DNA of 64,000 nucleotides from Pachyseris speciosa. Lineage: Eukaryota; Cnidaria; Anthozoa; Scleractinia; Pachyseridae. Shown piece after piece: positions 1 through 9,180 of the stretch (positions are counted from its first letter, which is position 1; every line of letters starts with the position of its first letter). Made by a program: the position numbers and the translations under genes. The DNA lies in assembly GCA_016490735.1 (NCBI GenBank), contig JAEMWC010000358.1:464501-528500 (forward strand), given 5' to 3'. The notes beneath the pieces were generated by a model. It saw only the letters and a list, made by a program, of their open reading frames with translations. It was not told the origin of the DNA and did not search any database.

Positions 1-239
1 TGCCTTCTCACCAATTTCTAAATACAGCGACATAGAAAGGAGATTGCCTAATTCTTCTTTCACGAAGCAGGAATCCTTTCAACATTTGTCAGAACAAAGG
101 TGAACGTAAAGAAAACCAAATTTATTGTGAATAAAATAAAAACCATATATTGAACGATGGTTTAGAACTTATATAGCGCATTTTCGAAGTGTATATTTTC
201 AAATGCTCTTTACAAGCAGATGAAATTGGAATTTAGAAA

Positions 240-277
240 TGTTGGTTTTTGTGGAGAGGGGAAAACCGGAGAACCCG

Positions 278-321
<44 letters not shown>

Positions 322-411
322 AACCCACATATGACGTCGAGTCCGGGAATCGAACCCGGGTCACATTGGTGGAAGGCGATTGCTCTCACCACTGCGCCAT
401 CCTTGCTCCCC
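240..411 (-). repeat. tRNA-derived SINE
   Basis: On the minus strand this begins with a tRNA-like head. The Pol III A box lies at 381-399 (TGGCGCAGTGGTGAGAGCA read on minus) and the B box at 347-357 (GGTTCGATTCC). A non-tRNA body follows to about 240. The head lacks the acceptor-stem pairing of a working tRNA gene, so it is called a SINE. Class I am confident of; the family name is not assigned. Confidence 0.85.
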
Positions 412-488
412 TAACCCACTAGAGGCCTAAAAATATTTAATTCCCAGACAGACTTTCTCTGCTTTATTAGAACCCATATACATATGGG

Positions 489-645
489 TTATTGGCCAAG
501 CGTGAGGTCAAGATGGCGGGGTATTGGCCAAGTTCTATTTTTTTGCGTGTTTACTGGACCAAGACGAAGTCGAGGTCCATAAACACGCTAAAAATAGAAC
601 AAGGCCAATATCCCGCCATCTTTACTGAACAAGCTTGGTCAATAA
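489..645. mobile_element. Foldback MITE-like element
   Basis: An imperfect inverted repeat. The left arm begins TTATTGGCCAAGC and the right arm ends GCTTGGTCAATAA. Both arms carry a gatggcggg/cccgccatc block and a GTGTTTA...GGACC block around a short centre near 565-580. No ORF. The shape fits a non-autonomous TIR element. Confidence 0.7.
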
Positions 646-875
646 AGGACTTTTTATATGACTGAAAGGACGCTATTAAAAGACAGTAAAACGAGGGACC
701 AACGGGCTATCACGAGCGGTCAAGATGGCTTCATCTTGACCTCGCGGGTAGCCAATCACAGCAGGAGAATTGATTCATCTCGACCGCTGAAAGAGCCAGT
801 CATATAATACACGCAGTTACTTTTACAGCACTGACAATTTGTATCCCTTATAAATCGCCTTTCTTTTGTTTTGAG

Positions 876-917
876 CTCCTTGTGATGAACTATCTATCAA
901 GCCTCCAAACAATAACA
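876..917 (+). CDS. SRCR receptor gene 1, stalk exon (short)
   Basis: A 42-nt exon candidate between a T-rich acceptor ending in AG (875) and a GTAAGG donor (918). It reads (A)PCDELSIKPPNNN in phase 1, the same peptide theme (DE-S-KP) as the stalk exons at 3107-3178 on plus and 16747-16818 on minus. It is probably a proline/threonine-rich linker between extracellular domains. It is shorter than its 72-nt relatives, and its position before the SRCR exons suggests a duplicated stalk. No transcript evidence. Confidence 0.5.
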
Positions 918-1094
918 GTAAGGGTCTGTGCCGCTTTGGTACGATACTCACGATTTCGCTTGCTAGAACCTTCCTTTAACAACATTACCATTACCCAAGG
1001 AGATGTTCAGGTGTTATTTTTGCGCGTTGAATAACAATGGGCTGCAATTTGCCTGAAATAATTTGGATGCCTGAAGTCTTTATTTTGTGCCTAG

Positions 1095-1386
1095 GTGTCG
1101 ATTAGTCAAAGCAATGCACAGTAGAAATTTTTTACGGTGGAAAGTGGATAAGAGTGTGTGATTATGACCAGGATATGAAAGCCCCAAACGTTGTTTGTCA
1201 TCAGCTTGGATTGAGTGGAGCTCTGATTTCATTTCTGTCCCCGGGTTTTGGGCGATGGACCAGAAAAAGATGGCTACATGTTGTGAGGTGTATAGGAAAT
1301 GGGAGTTCACCAACGGAGTGTCATCACGATATATTTAAGGGACAAAGGCTACTGTCCTGTGGCTTCGGGTGTAATGTGCATCACAA
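1095..1386 (+). pseudogene. SRCR-domain exon with frameshifts (receptor gene 1)
   Basis: The exon follows a polypyrimidine tract and AG at 1093-1094 and ends before a GTAAAAC donor. It holds a diverged scavenger receptor cysteine-rich domain in pieces. RLV is in one frame at the start. VEIFYGGKWIRVCDYDQDM, then NVVCHQLGL and SSPTECHHD, are in a second frame. GYCPVASGVMCIT is in a third frame after about 1335. At least two indels therefore separate it from an open domain, so it is either a pseudo-exon or assembly indels. A partial copy of its 3' end and donor region lies at about 1478-1560. Confidence 0.7.
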
Positions 1387-1709
1387 GTAAAACATCTTCT
1401 TCCACTTGCTATAGGACTATGACTTTTGCTTTCTTAATACCACACTAAGACTATCCAGTTGCAAGGGAAAACTACCGCTGTTCTGTGGCTTCTGGCGCTG
1501 TGTACACCACAGGTGTACACCACATGTAAAACATTTTCTTCATCTTGCTATAGGAGGACTAGTACTTTTTCTTACTTAAGAACGCATAACTTTATTCTGA
1601 GAGGACAAATCGGCACATAGATGTACTGTAGCTTGGCGAAACGTTGCCAAGAGTAGCAAATTTGACCACATAACACGGCTCTTCATTTGTGTTCTATCAG
1701 CTCGTTTAG

Positions 1710-2007
1710 TAGGAGGACGATCTCCTGGAGAGGGCCTGGTACAAGTATACTACAACAAGACCTGGGGCTGGGTGTGTGCTGATCAGTGGGACAAACAGGA
1801 TGCTGATGTTGCTTGCCGAATGATGGACTTTGATGGATCGCTAACAGAAGGTTTTGAAAATAAGTATAAAAGCCCCCGTATGGCTAAACAACATGCAATG
1901 TACTGGCAACGAAATTTCCCTCTTTTCTTGCGTTCATAACCATTCGGCCATGGGATCCTACGATTGTGGAGTAGAAAGGAAGGCTGGAGTAATATGCTCT
2001 CCGAGAG
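1710..2007 (+). pseudogene. SRCR-domain exon with 11-nt deletion (receptor gene 1)
   Basis: The acceptor AG is at 1708-1709 and the donor GTAAAG at 2008. The first half reads GLVQVYYNKTWGWVCADQW and DADVACRMMDFDGS. Near 1861 about 11 nt are missing relative to the minus-strand paralogous exons. After that the domain continues in another frame: IKAPVWLNNMQCTGNE, then CVHNHSAMGSYDCGVERKAG and VIC. The six group-A SRCR cysteines are recognisable across the two frames, but the exon is not open as it stands. It belongs to type A of the two SRCR subtypes seen in the window. Confidence 0.8.
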
Positions 2008-2168
2008 GTAAAGTAGTGGATATAAGCTGACGAAATTAAGAATCGGGAATACTCATACTTTCAGCTACTTTTTTTCAACAAGGATGCTTATATTATGCAC
2101 ACAGTAGAACGTCGAAGAAAACATTTATGACCCAAGAGAATTTTTCGGTAGAATTCTAGAGGGAGGGT

Positions 2169-2192
2169 GGGGGGGGGGGGGGGGGGGGGGGG
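2169..2192. repeat. Poly-G tract
   Basis: Twenty-four consecutive G in an intron of receptor gene 1. A second G-run lies at 3861-3873. Run length may be unreliable in the assembly. Confidence 0.95.
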
Positions 2193-2441
2193 CTCACACG
2201 GCATGTTTCAGGTAAATTTGAAGGAACGAGGTGAGCCAATATTAAGATAATTACAGCGATTACGAAAGATCCGATTAACTGAACATAGGTTTGATTCGGA
2301 GGAGGGCAGGAGATTATCCTTTAATGTTATGGCCCCTTATGTATTGTACTTCTCATTCTTGAAACGGCGAATGCGACTTTATCATATTTTTGCAGCGCTA
2401 GAATTTTTTTTTTTTTTTCACGGATGACCTTTTCGCTTTTA

Positions 2442-2514
2442 GATCCTCGCGATGAATCAAGTACAAAGCTTCAGACGATGACATCATCAGAAATAACAGA
2501 ATCAGAAATAACAC
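2442..2514 (+). pseudogene. Stalk exon copy, degenerate (receptor gene 1)
   Basis: After AG at 2440-2441 the sequence starts PRDES like the 3107-3178 exon. It is 73 nt rather than 72, with an apparent 1-nt insertion near 2460, and then runs to a weak GTCAAT donor. Spliced in as it stands it would shift the frame. A further partial copy of the exon end (gaatcagaaataaca) sits at about 2575-2592. These are products of local tandem duplication. Confidence 0.55.
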
Positions 2515-2599
2515 GTCAATAATCAGTATTTGATGCCAATCAAACACTAAATAGATTTGAAGTGCATATTGAAGTGAATCAGAAATAACAAGTTAATAG

Positions 2600-3620
2600 T
2601 TGTGTTTAATTCAAGTCACTGTTTATTATAACCTGCATTCGGCCGTCCAAATTTAATCTGTCGTATTAAATAGGGGTGGATCCAACTCCAGGTGGTGGAA
2701 TAGGTGGCTAGCTACACCCATTTAGAAAAACCCACAAAATATATTACAACTAGAAATACGTAACTCCCAAATACCCTGCGAAGCCGACTAGCTGTTCAGT
2801 TGCATGCCGAGCATGAAAGTGCAATAACGTTTTGCCAAAAGTAGTAAAACCCCACAATGTACGGAAGCCTGGACAAAACAATTGAATTTAATTACAGGAT
2901 ATAATACGTGCATATGCCACAGTTTACAAATGGCAACTCACTCCAATCGTCATCTTTCTCTTTTACTTTTTCAGCCGTTTCTAAGTTTGATTCACGAAAC
3001 GGTCCATCATCAGACCTCTTTGGTGACTAGACGTATATTTTTTTACTACATATACAGCACTGAACATTTAATTTGTGTCCATTACAAATTTAATTTTTGT
3101 TTTCAGCTCCTCGTGATGAGCAATCTACCAAGCCTCAGAAAACAACGGCACCAAAACCAACAGCATCAGAAATAACAGGCTAATAGTTTTGTTTCATAAT
3201 TTATTCAACTCACTGTTTATTATAAGTAAACCTGCATACAGCCATCAAAATCCAATTTGCCGCATTAACTAGGGGTGGATCCAGGCCTCCAGGGGGTGGA
3301 ATTGGTGTCTTGCTATCACCATTTAGAAAAACCCACAAAAATAGATTATAACTAGAGATAAGTAACTCCCAAAACCCTGCGAACCCGACTAGTTGTTCTG
3401 GTGGATGCCGAGCATGCAAGTGCAATACATTTTTGCTAAAAGTAGTAAAACCTCACAATGTACGGGGAGCTTGGACAAAACAATTAAATTTGATTACAGG
3501 CTATAATAGGTGCATATGTCATACCTTTACAAATGGCAACTCACTCCAATCGTCATCTTTCTCTTTTTACCTTTTCAGCCGTTCCTTAGTCTGATTCACG
3601 AAACGGTCCATCATCGTATA
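2600..3620 (+). repeat. Intragenic tandem duplication (two units of about 0.5 kb)
   Basis: Intron sequence at about 2600-3010 is repeated at about 3199-3620. Shared landmarks include tcactgtttattata, aggggtggatcca, agaaaaacccacaaaa, gtagtaaaacc-cacaatgtacgg and gattcacgaaacggtccatc. The unit includes a stalk exon, so duplication has multiplied stalk exons in the gene. Confidence 0.85.
3107..3178 (+). CDS. SRCR receptor gene 1, stalk exon (intact)
   Basis: A 72-nt exon after TTTTCAG reading (A)PRDEQSTKPQKTTAPKPTAS then EIT, with 2-nt and 1-nt split codons, so phase 1 at both ends. The exon is followed by GCTAAT, which implies a GC-AG intron, where the minus-strand paralogue at the same place has a normal GTTAGT. 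The 1-nt remainder joins GC at 4139 to make Gly, matching the paralogue junction TGSR. Thr/Pro-rich, lacking cysteine: a probable O-glycosylated juxtamembrane stalk. Confidence 0.7.
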
Positions 3621-4138
3621 ATCACCCCTTAATTCTCCCATTTTCAAATCTGGTAACAGATTATTGTGTGCCGCATATTTTAAGCTCATTTGAAGTGAAA
3701 AACTGAAAAGCCCTTGACAGATTGTCAGCTTCTTCATCACAACTTATGCAAGTTAATACGGAAAATCCCACATTACAGCCCTGGGCTTATATAGCTTCAT
3801 AAGCGTTTTGGGTGCATTGGCTTATCAACGGAGGGGCTTATATCCGGTGGCTAGACGGGAGGGGGGGGGGGGGTTGCCTATAAGTGGAACAAAAAACTGT
3901 TTCGGAATTACGAGGTAAAACTTATCTGAGAAAGGAATTAAAGCTAACATACCATTACATTTAGTATTACATTTTATAATACATTTATGGTGCGTCACAA
4001 TAAACGGAGAATTTATTTCAAAAACATCGATGAAACACTAATGCGACTGGAACTAAAATAAACCGTTTATACAGAATCAGTCGTCATACTACTTTGATAG
4101 CAATTTTCACGAGTTCTTTTCTTTCCTTTTTTTCTTAG

Positions 4139-4815
4139 GCAGCAGAAAATTGCCTTCTATTCTTCCTTCAGCAATCGTGTTAGGTGTTCTTCTTACTTTC
4201 GCAGTAACCGGCATTTATTTTCTGATTTGGAAGCAGCGTCGAAACGTACAAACGGAGGACAATGATAACGATGTAGAGACACGTCAAGACACTCAAGAAC
4301 ACGAAGTCACCAACAACATCAGCAATACTACTGCGAGAGAAACAGAACACTGGTATTTCGAGCTTCGTCCAATTGCTCCGCAAGATCAACTTACTCATTA
4401 TCAAGAACTGCAATATACTAGTGTTTTCCCTGAATATCAAAACGTAATCGAGGGGAGACCTTATACAGGCGACGTCCCTGAATATCAAAACGTGTGCGAC
4501 GTGAGACCCCGTAACAGTAATGCTTCAGAATATCAAAACATAGGCGAGGGGAGACCTCGTACCAGTGATTCTCCTGAATATCAAAATGTATGCGAGGACA
4601 AACCTAATACCAGTAATTCTCCTGAATATCAAAATGTACGCGAGAAGAAACCTTCTGAATATCAAAATGCGGTATGCGAGAAGAAACCTCACACCAGTAA
4701 TTCTCCTGAATATCAAAATGCGGTATGCGAGAAGAATCCCCATACCAGTGATTCTCCTGAATATCAAAATGAGGTATGCGAAAAGAAACCTCAAACCAGT
4801 GATTCTTCTGATTAA
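4139..4815 (+). CDS. SRCR receptor gene 1, last exon: TM helix and YQN-repeat cytoplasmic tail
   Basis: The acceptor is a pyrimidine tract ending in TTAG (4138). The exon reads GSRKLPSILPS, then a hydrophobic helix (AIVLGVLLTFAVTGIYFLIW), a basic stop-transfer KQRRN, and an acidic spacer. Next come YFELRP and YQELQY, followed by eight tandem units of 11-17 residues containing EYQN. Each EYQN is a Tyr-X-Asn motif, which is the Grb2-type SH2 docking consensus when phosphorylated (established knowledge). The stop TAA at 4813 lies exactly where a ninth unit would have TAT: QNVC and KKRP still follow in frame. The coding DNA is a minisatellite of roughly 48-51 bp, so copy number is likely variable. 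The exon is open although the upstream SRCR exons are damaged. I am sure of the TM/repeat architecture; the signalling role is inferred. Confidence 0.8.
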
Positions 4816-5107
4816 CAAAACGTGTGCAAGAAGAGACCGATCGTGGTTTACCAGGAGATAACAGTGTACGGCAGTTGGAATGTTTTCTGGTTTGTCTCCT
4901 TCCATATACGTACATAGTAGTTTAGTTTAGTTTCATGAGTTTGTCACAAAAATATATACAAAGATTATTAAACTACATTTTAGGAGAGGGTAGCAGGAGA
5001 AAGGAACACAACTTCCGTCCCATTCCAGTTTTCCACCTCGTCAAAAACCAACATTCTCCCACACGCGGCCCGACAAGCTTGCAGCTTTTAAATTGTAACC
5101 GTCTATA

Positions 5108-5113
5108 AATAAA
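5108..5113 (+). promoter_or_regulatory. Candidate polyadenylation signal, receptor gene 1
   Basis: AATAAA about 290 bp after the stop codon at 4815, followed by a T-rich stretch. It is the first canonical hexamer downstream on this strand. Confidence 0.45.
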
Positions 5114-5477
5114 GTTCTTTTACCTTTTCTTGACATACAACTTCCAAGACAAAAAGTGAGGATGCATATACGTAAAGATACGTATAATGCAAAGCAATAC
5201 TTTCACTCAAATGAATTTGCATATTACTTTATTGACCATGTTTGAAGAAGTGAATTTCTTCGTCTGAAGATGCAGGGGATGAAAAAATGATAAACTGAAA
5301 ATGAAACACAATCCTGCGTCTACCTTTGGAATCGATACAACCCGACTTCCAAATCGATCAATACAGAATGTACTATATTACTTTTGTATATAGAATTGCA
5401 GAAAAGCGTTTGTTGTGTTACTCAATCGACCACTAACTTTATAGTCCTTACGAGTTAATTTTGTAGATTTGTGGTCG

Positions 5478-5850
5478 GCTTAACTAAAAAAAGCATTTAC
5501 CTAATTGTGGCTTCGCCATTGTTCATGTCGATGATTTTACCAATTGCTTTTGGTTCTATAGACGCGTTTGCGTTCCAACAAGGGAAATTCATTTACATCA
5601 TAGTTTTAGATTTAAGATTTTTATGAATCTTCCTTGCCTCTACAAAAGATTGTAAATTTTAAAATATTTTTTTTTTATCACTCGTGGTATTCCTATTTTA
5701 ATTTTAATTTTGTAATTGGAATGTTCTTTTAGTGTCCACAATTAGCTTACATTTAGCTAAATACTTTGACACTTAAATAAAGTTCATTCATTCATTCATC
5801 GAAGACTACGATAAGCTGAGCGTTCCTGTGTGTCTTACGATGGCCATATT
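5478..5850 (+). pseudogene. GPCR pseudogene fragment, split by a LINE tail
   Basis: Segments 5478-5599 and 5801-5850 align with the middle of the intact GPCR gene at 6986-8038. The second segment (gcgttcctgtgtgtcttacg, then atggccatatt) matches 7519-7551, and the first matches about 7390-7503 (TM4 and extracellular loop 2). Between them lies a 0.2-kb LINE 3' end. No open frame remains. It is a relic duplicate just upstream of its functional relative. Confidence 0.75.
5600..5800 (+). mobile_element. LINE 3' end with (ATTC)n tail
   Basis: AT-rich sequence ending in AATAAAG followed by (ttca)n/(attc)n at about 5783-5800, the usual 3' end of CR1/L2-type non-LTR elements. It interrupts a GPCR-derived sequence. 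CATC occurs at both edges (5596-5599 and 5797-5800), possibly a short target duplication, though the tail itself resembles it. Confidence 0.6.
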
Positions 5851-6649
5851 TCCACAAGTTGCTTATTTGATTAATCCAGTGAGTTCAAATTGAACAGTAT
5901 GTAATCCCACTAGATAATTACACTAATTTGAATGCTGCTCTTGTCTTATTTTTATTAACAAGACAATGCACCATTTTTTTTTTCACAATTGAAGCATTAA
6001 GTGTTGTTGCATTACTGAAGAATCGACCACTTACTTTATAGTCGTTTCGAGTTAACTTTGTTGACCAGAGAACTCTAGCCGTCGGACGCAAACCAAAACC
6101 CAAACAAAGAGCGAGAGTGAATAACCCCATTACTAATTACTTGGTGTTTTAGTGGGGTTATAACATACTGACACACTAATTAACTAATGCGGTGACCACA
6201 CGTCGATGACGACGTTATATGACGTCACTCTATGGTATCACTGCCATTATGGATCTGACATTTTGAATTGTTCCATTTTCCGAGAAATCGTCTCAAATAA
6301 ACCGAACTTCCATGCTGAAATTATTGGACAATTGTGAAAAATAAACTTGTCAAGTAAAATAACCAAATCTCGTTTCTTTTTCTCTCTTTTTTTGTTATCT
6401 CGACTTGCCTGCAACGGCATGGCCACCTCTCATATGAGAATACATTTCACATTACCATGTTTCTAAAACAAACAAACAAACTTGCCTCCCAAAGAAAACG
6501 TCATGAACGATGTTTCCCTTCGGGTTAAGTGACAGGAGGCAACCAACCTCCCCTCTCTCCCACCATCCCGATTGTACCCCAAGGGTTAACCTGCTGAACA
6601 CCCGTTCAAGATACAAATATTGTGCTTCCTCTTATACGCTAAACGGGTA

Positions 6650-6825
6650 CTTTGTTTTCGGGTATAGGGTCTCCATGTTGGAGGATGATGCATTCAGTTT
6701 TCGAGGTTAGGTTCTTTATTGTCGAGTTGTACGACCTTCGTTTTCGAGCAAGTATGCTTCGTTTTCGAATCTGTGGAACTTCGTTTTCGAGGGTTATTTT
6801 TCTTGTTGGTCTTCGTTTTCGGTAA
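6650..6825 (+). repeat. Degenerate tandem CTTCGTTTTCGA repeat upstream of the GPCR
   Basis: TTCGTTTTCG recurs at about 6737, 6758, 6780 and 6812, with weaker copies (GTTTTCG) near 6655 and 6696. Spacing is 21-32 bp. It lies 160-330 bp before the GPCR start codon. It may be a decayed minisatellite or a cluster of CG-containing sites. Confidence 0.6.
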
Positions 6826-6985
6826 GACCACGGTTCTGACCAGTTAAAACGAAACGGGAACTCATATTTTATTCCAAATTTCAATGAACACGGATGTAGG
6901 CGTATTGTAGAGCAATTATCTAAATCGCACATCATCAGTTTTCCGTCATTGAGACAGTTAAGCGATATTCACTTACACTGACACG

Positions 6986-8038
6986 ATGGATTCGCAGCAA
7001 AAAATCAACCTGGAGAAGAAACTAGCAGAGAGAGACTCCCTCTCTGTGACGATGGAATCACTGGTAACCTTTGTCAACCTCTTCACAGCTGTCGCAGGAA
7101 ATTTGCTTGTCTGTTGGACAATATTCAGGAACTCTCGCCTTCGCAGCACCTCGAACGTTTTCATCGCCAGTTTAGCGGTCTCAGATGTCATTATCGCATT
7201 ACTCGGATTTCCATTCACTCTTGCCGTTCTATTAACTGGTCGGTGGCCTTTTAACAAAGCCACGTGTGATTATCAAGGGTTCACTTTTACAGTTTTTGGG
7301 ACTTTCTCTCTCCTCACAATGACATTGACCGCGATTGCGCGATATTTCAAAGTGACGCGGCCGACACTGCACCGTAAAGTTTACTCCAAAAGAAACATTT
7401 GTTTATTCGTGGCTGCGACATTCTTCGTATCAACGATCTTCCCGATTGCGATGATTCTCAACAACGCGTTTGCCTTTCATCCAGGGAAATTCATTTGCAT
7501 CTACGACTGCGATAAACTAAGCGTTCCTGCGTGTCTTACTATGGCCATATTCTTACTCCTCACCTGTTACGGGCCGATCGTATTCTGTCACGTTGGTATT
7601 TTTCGTACTGTACGACAGCATAAAATAAAACGTGCGAATTCAATGCTAAAACACACCAAACGAGCTAAAATTCAAGCGGATGAAATAAGAGTAACGAAGC
7701 TTTTGTTGGCAATAATCGTCGCATTTACTTGCTGTTGGTGGCCTATTCTCATTATTGACGGTATCGGGTTGTTCACGGGAAAGTACTGGATGCCTCGTGA
7801 GGTGTACATGACGTACACATATCTGGCTGGTTATAGCAGTTCCATAAATCCCATAATATATGGTATATTTAACCACCAGCTTAGACAAGAACTTTGTAAG
7901 ATACTGATGTGTAAGCGAAAGACAAGAGCAAGCTTTGAACTGCAGGGGCGATTTGCCGAAAGCCCTAACGTGACGACTGTGACGACGGCGCGCGAAGATC
8001 TAACAACCGACTTGACCAATGGCAGAGCAGCAAATTGA
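6986..8038 (+). CDS. Class A (rhodopsin-family) GPCR, single exon, orphan
   Basis: A 350-residue seven-TM receptor of normal family length. Visible class A landmarks: GN (N39, TM1), LAVSD (D67, TM2), C94 at the top of TM3 paired with C171 or C175 in loop 2, ARY at 118-120 replacing DRY, CWWP 250-253 in TM6, NPIIY 288-292 in TM7, then helix 8 with C304 and C309 as possible palmitoylation sites. Loop 3 is short and basic; the C-tail is Ser/Thr-rich. The start ATG gives a short N-terminus ahead of TM1. Intronless, as in many expanded cnidarian GPCR families. Two damaged relatives lie at 5478-5850 and 40583-41548. The overall look recalls the melatonin-receptor-like cnidarian group, but ligand and subfamily cannot be told from sequence. 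The missing Asp of DRY could raise basal activity or change G-protein coupling (inference). Confidence 0.9.
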   Translation: MDSQQKINLEKKLAERDSLSVTMESLVTFVNLFTAVAGNLLVCWTIFRNSRLRSTSNVFIASLAVSDVIIALLGFPFTLAVLLTGRWPFNKATCDYQGFTFTVFGTFSLLTMTLTAIARYFKVTRPTLHRKVYSKRNICLFVAATFFVSTIFPIAMILNNAFAFHPGKFICIYDCDKLSVPACLTMAIFLLLTCYGPIVFCHVGIFRTVRQHKIKRANSMLKHTKRAKIQADEIRVTKLLLAIIVAFTCCWWPILIIDGIGLFTGKYWMPREVYMTYTYLAGYSSSINPIIYGIFNHQLRQELCKILMCKRKTRASFELQGRFAESPNVTTVTTAREDLTTDLTNGRAAN

Positions 8039-9180
8039 TCTCCGGAAGTCGTGTTCAGTCCTTTCCGCGCGCTCTCACGTCCTCAAATGACGTTCCCGTT
8101 CTGTTGCTAAATTAGGCTAATGACTTAGGATGATGATAGTGATGAGAATATTAAAGTTAATTGTATCCGCAACAGCAGCAAGATTCGGTTATTTTACTCT
8201 TAAACGTAAATTTTCAAAAGTATTACAAAAACTTTCATACATAGTATCCAATTACCTTTACTTCTGCCTATCAAGAACATAGCAGGGAAGTTATTATTTT
8301 CATCTAGTAGAAAATTAAGACTTTATGCCGGCTCTTTAAATATAAGTAAATAATTTAACTCAACAGACAAAAACGAACTCAAGGTAAAGTACCGTCAATA
8401 TACTCACAGCAACAGGCCCTGGCCTGGCCCCAGGCCTTTTTCAAAATTCGAATGCAATCTTTTATTTTATAAGCTGTCCCTTATATCTAGTAGAAACGTG
8501 AAAGCTAAGACGGAAGGTAATGTAAAGCAAACAAATAGAGATAACCTTGAGTTGAGCTTTGCGTCATTTTATTACGCTTCGTATCTAAGCATTAAAACAA
8601 AGCACATGTACGTGTCCACAAGATTACGGTAAAAGCGGCTGGAAGGGTAGCACTCCTTCACTAGACATGGGCAGATATGGATAAATGACCAGCGACTGCT
8701 ATACAATCTGAAATGGTTCACATTTCAAAAGATGTACTAGTGTACAGCAGGAGGCTAAAATCAGAGGCCCGGAGCATGACCCTTTCTTGTACAGTTGCAC
8801 TAATTTTCTATTATTAGACCACTTGCCACCGTTACTGGTAAACTGGTAACACACTGGGGATATCCCCATATCCAAAGCGGTTATTGTATCCACTACGACA
8901 CCTTGGATTTGTATCTAGTCACGCTAATTTTCAATTTTTTTTTTTTTTTTACAGAATAGCAGCCCACTTACCTTCCTTATAGTGGTACACTGATAATTTG
9001 GTGTCTTATAGTCTGGTAATATTCTCATATCCAGAGCGATTTTTCTATCCCTTGCAAAGATTGGTTTCTAAATTGAATAGAATGAAAAAAAGGCCAGAAA
9101 TTTGGTCACAACTGTAATGCTAAATACAAGATAACGAAAATTTATTCATCATTAAATGATCTTAAAAGCAGCAGATGAAT
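8039..9180. other. Intergenic, no gene seen
   Basis: AT-rich sequence after the GPCR. It has short open frames without domain character and a T-run at about 8935-8950. No RNA gene, splice pattern or clear repeat recognised. Confidence 0.5.

Noticed and set aside
341..411. Functional tRNA gene at 341-411 (also 19606-19680 and 52905-52970)
   Set aside because: A and B boxes are present but acceptor and anticodon stems do not pair, and each is followed by a SINE body.
2882..3175. 97-codon ORF covering the stalk exon
   Set aside because: Reads the stalk exon in the wrong frame; homology and phase support the 3107-3178 exon instead.
4525..4915. Long antisense and alternate-frame ORFs (98-126 codons) across the YQN repeats
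   Set aside because: They arise because the repeat unit lacks stops in several frames; repeats like ILIFRRITG are shadows of the sense repeat. The same applies to 14393-14731.
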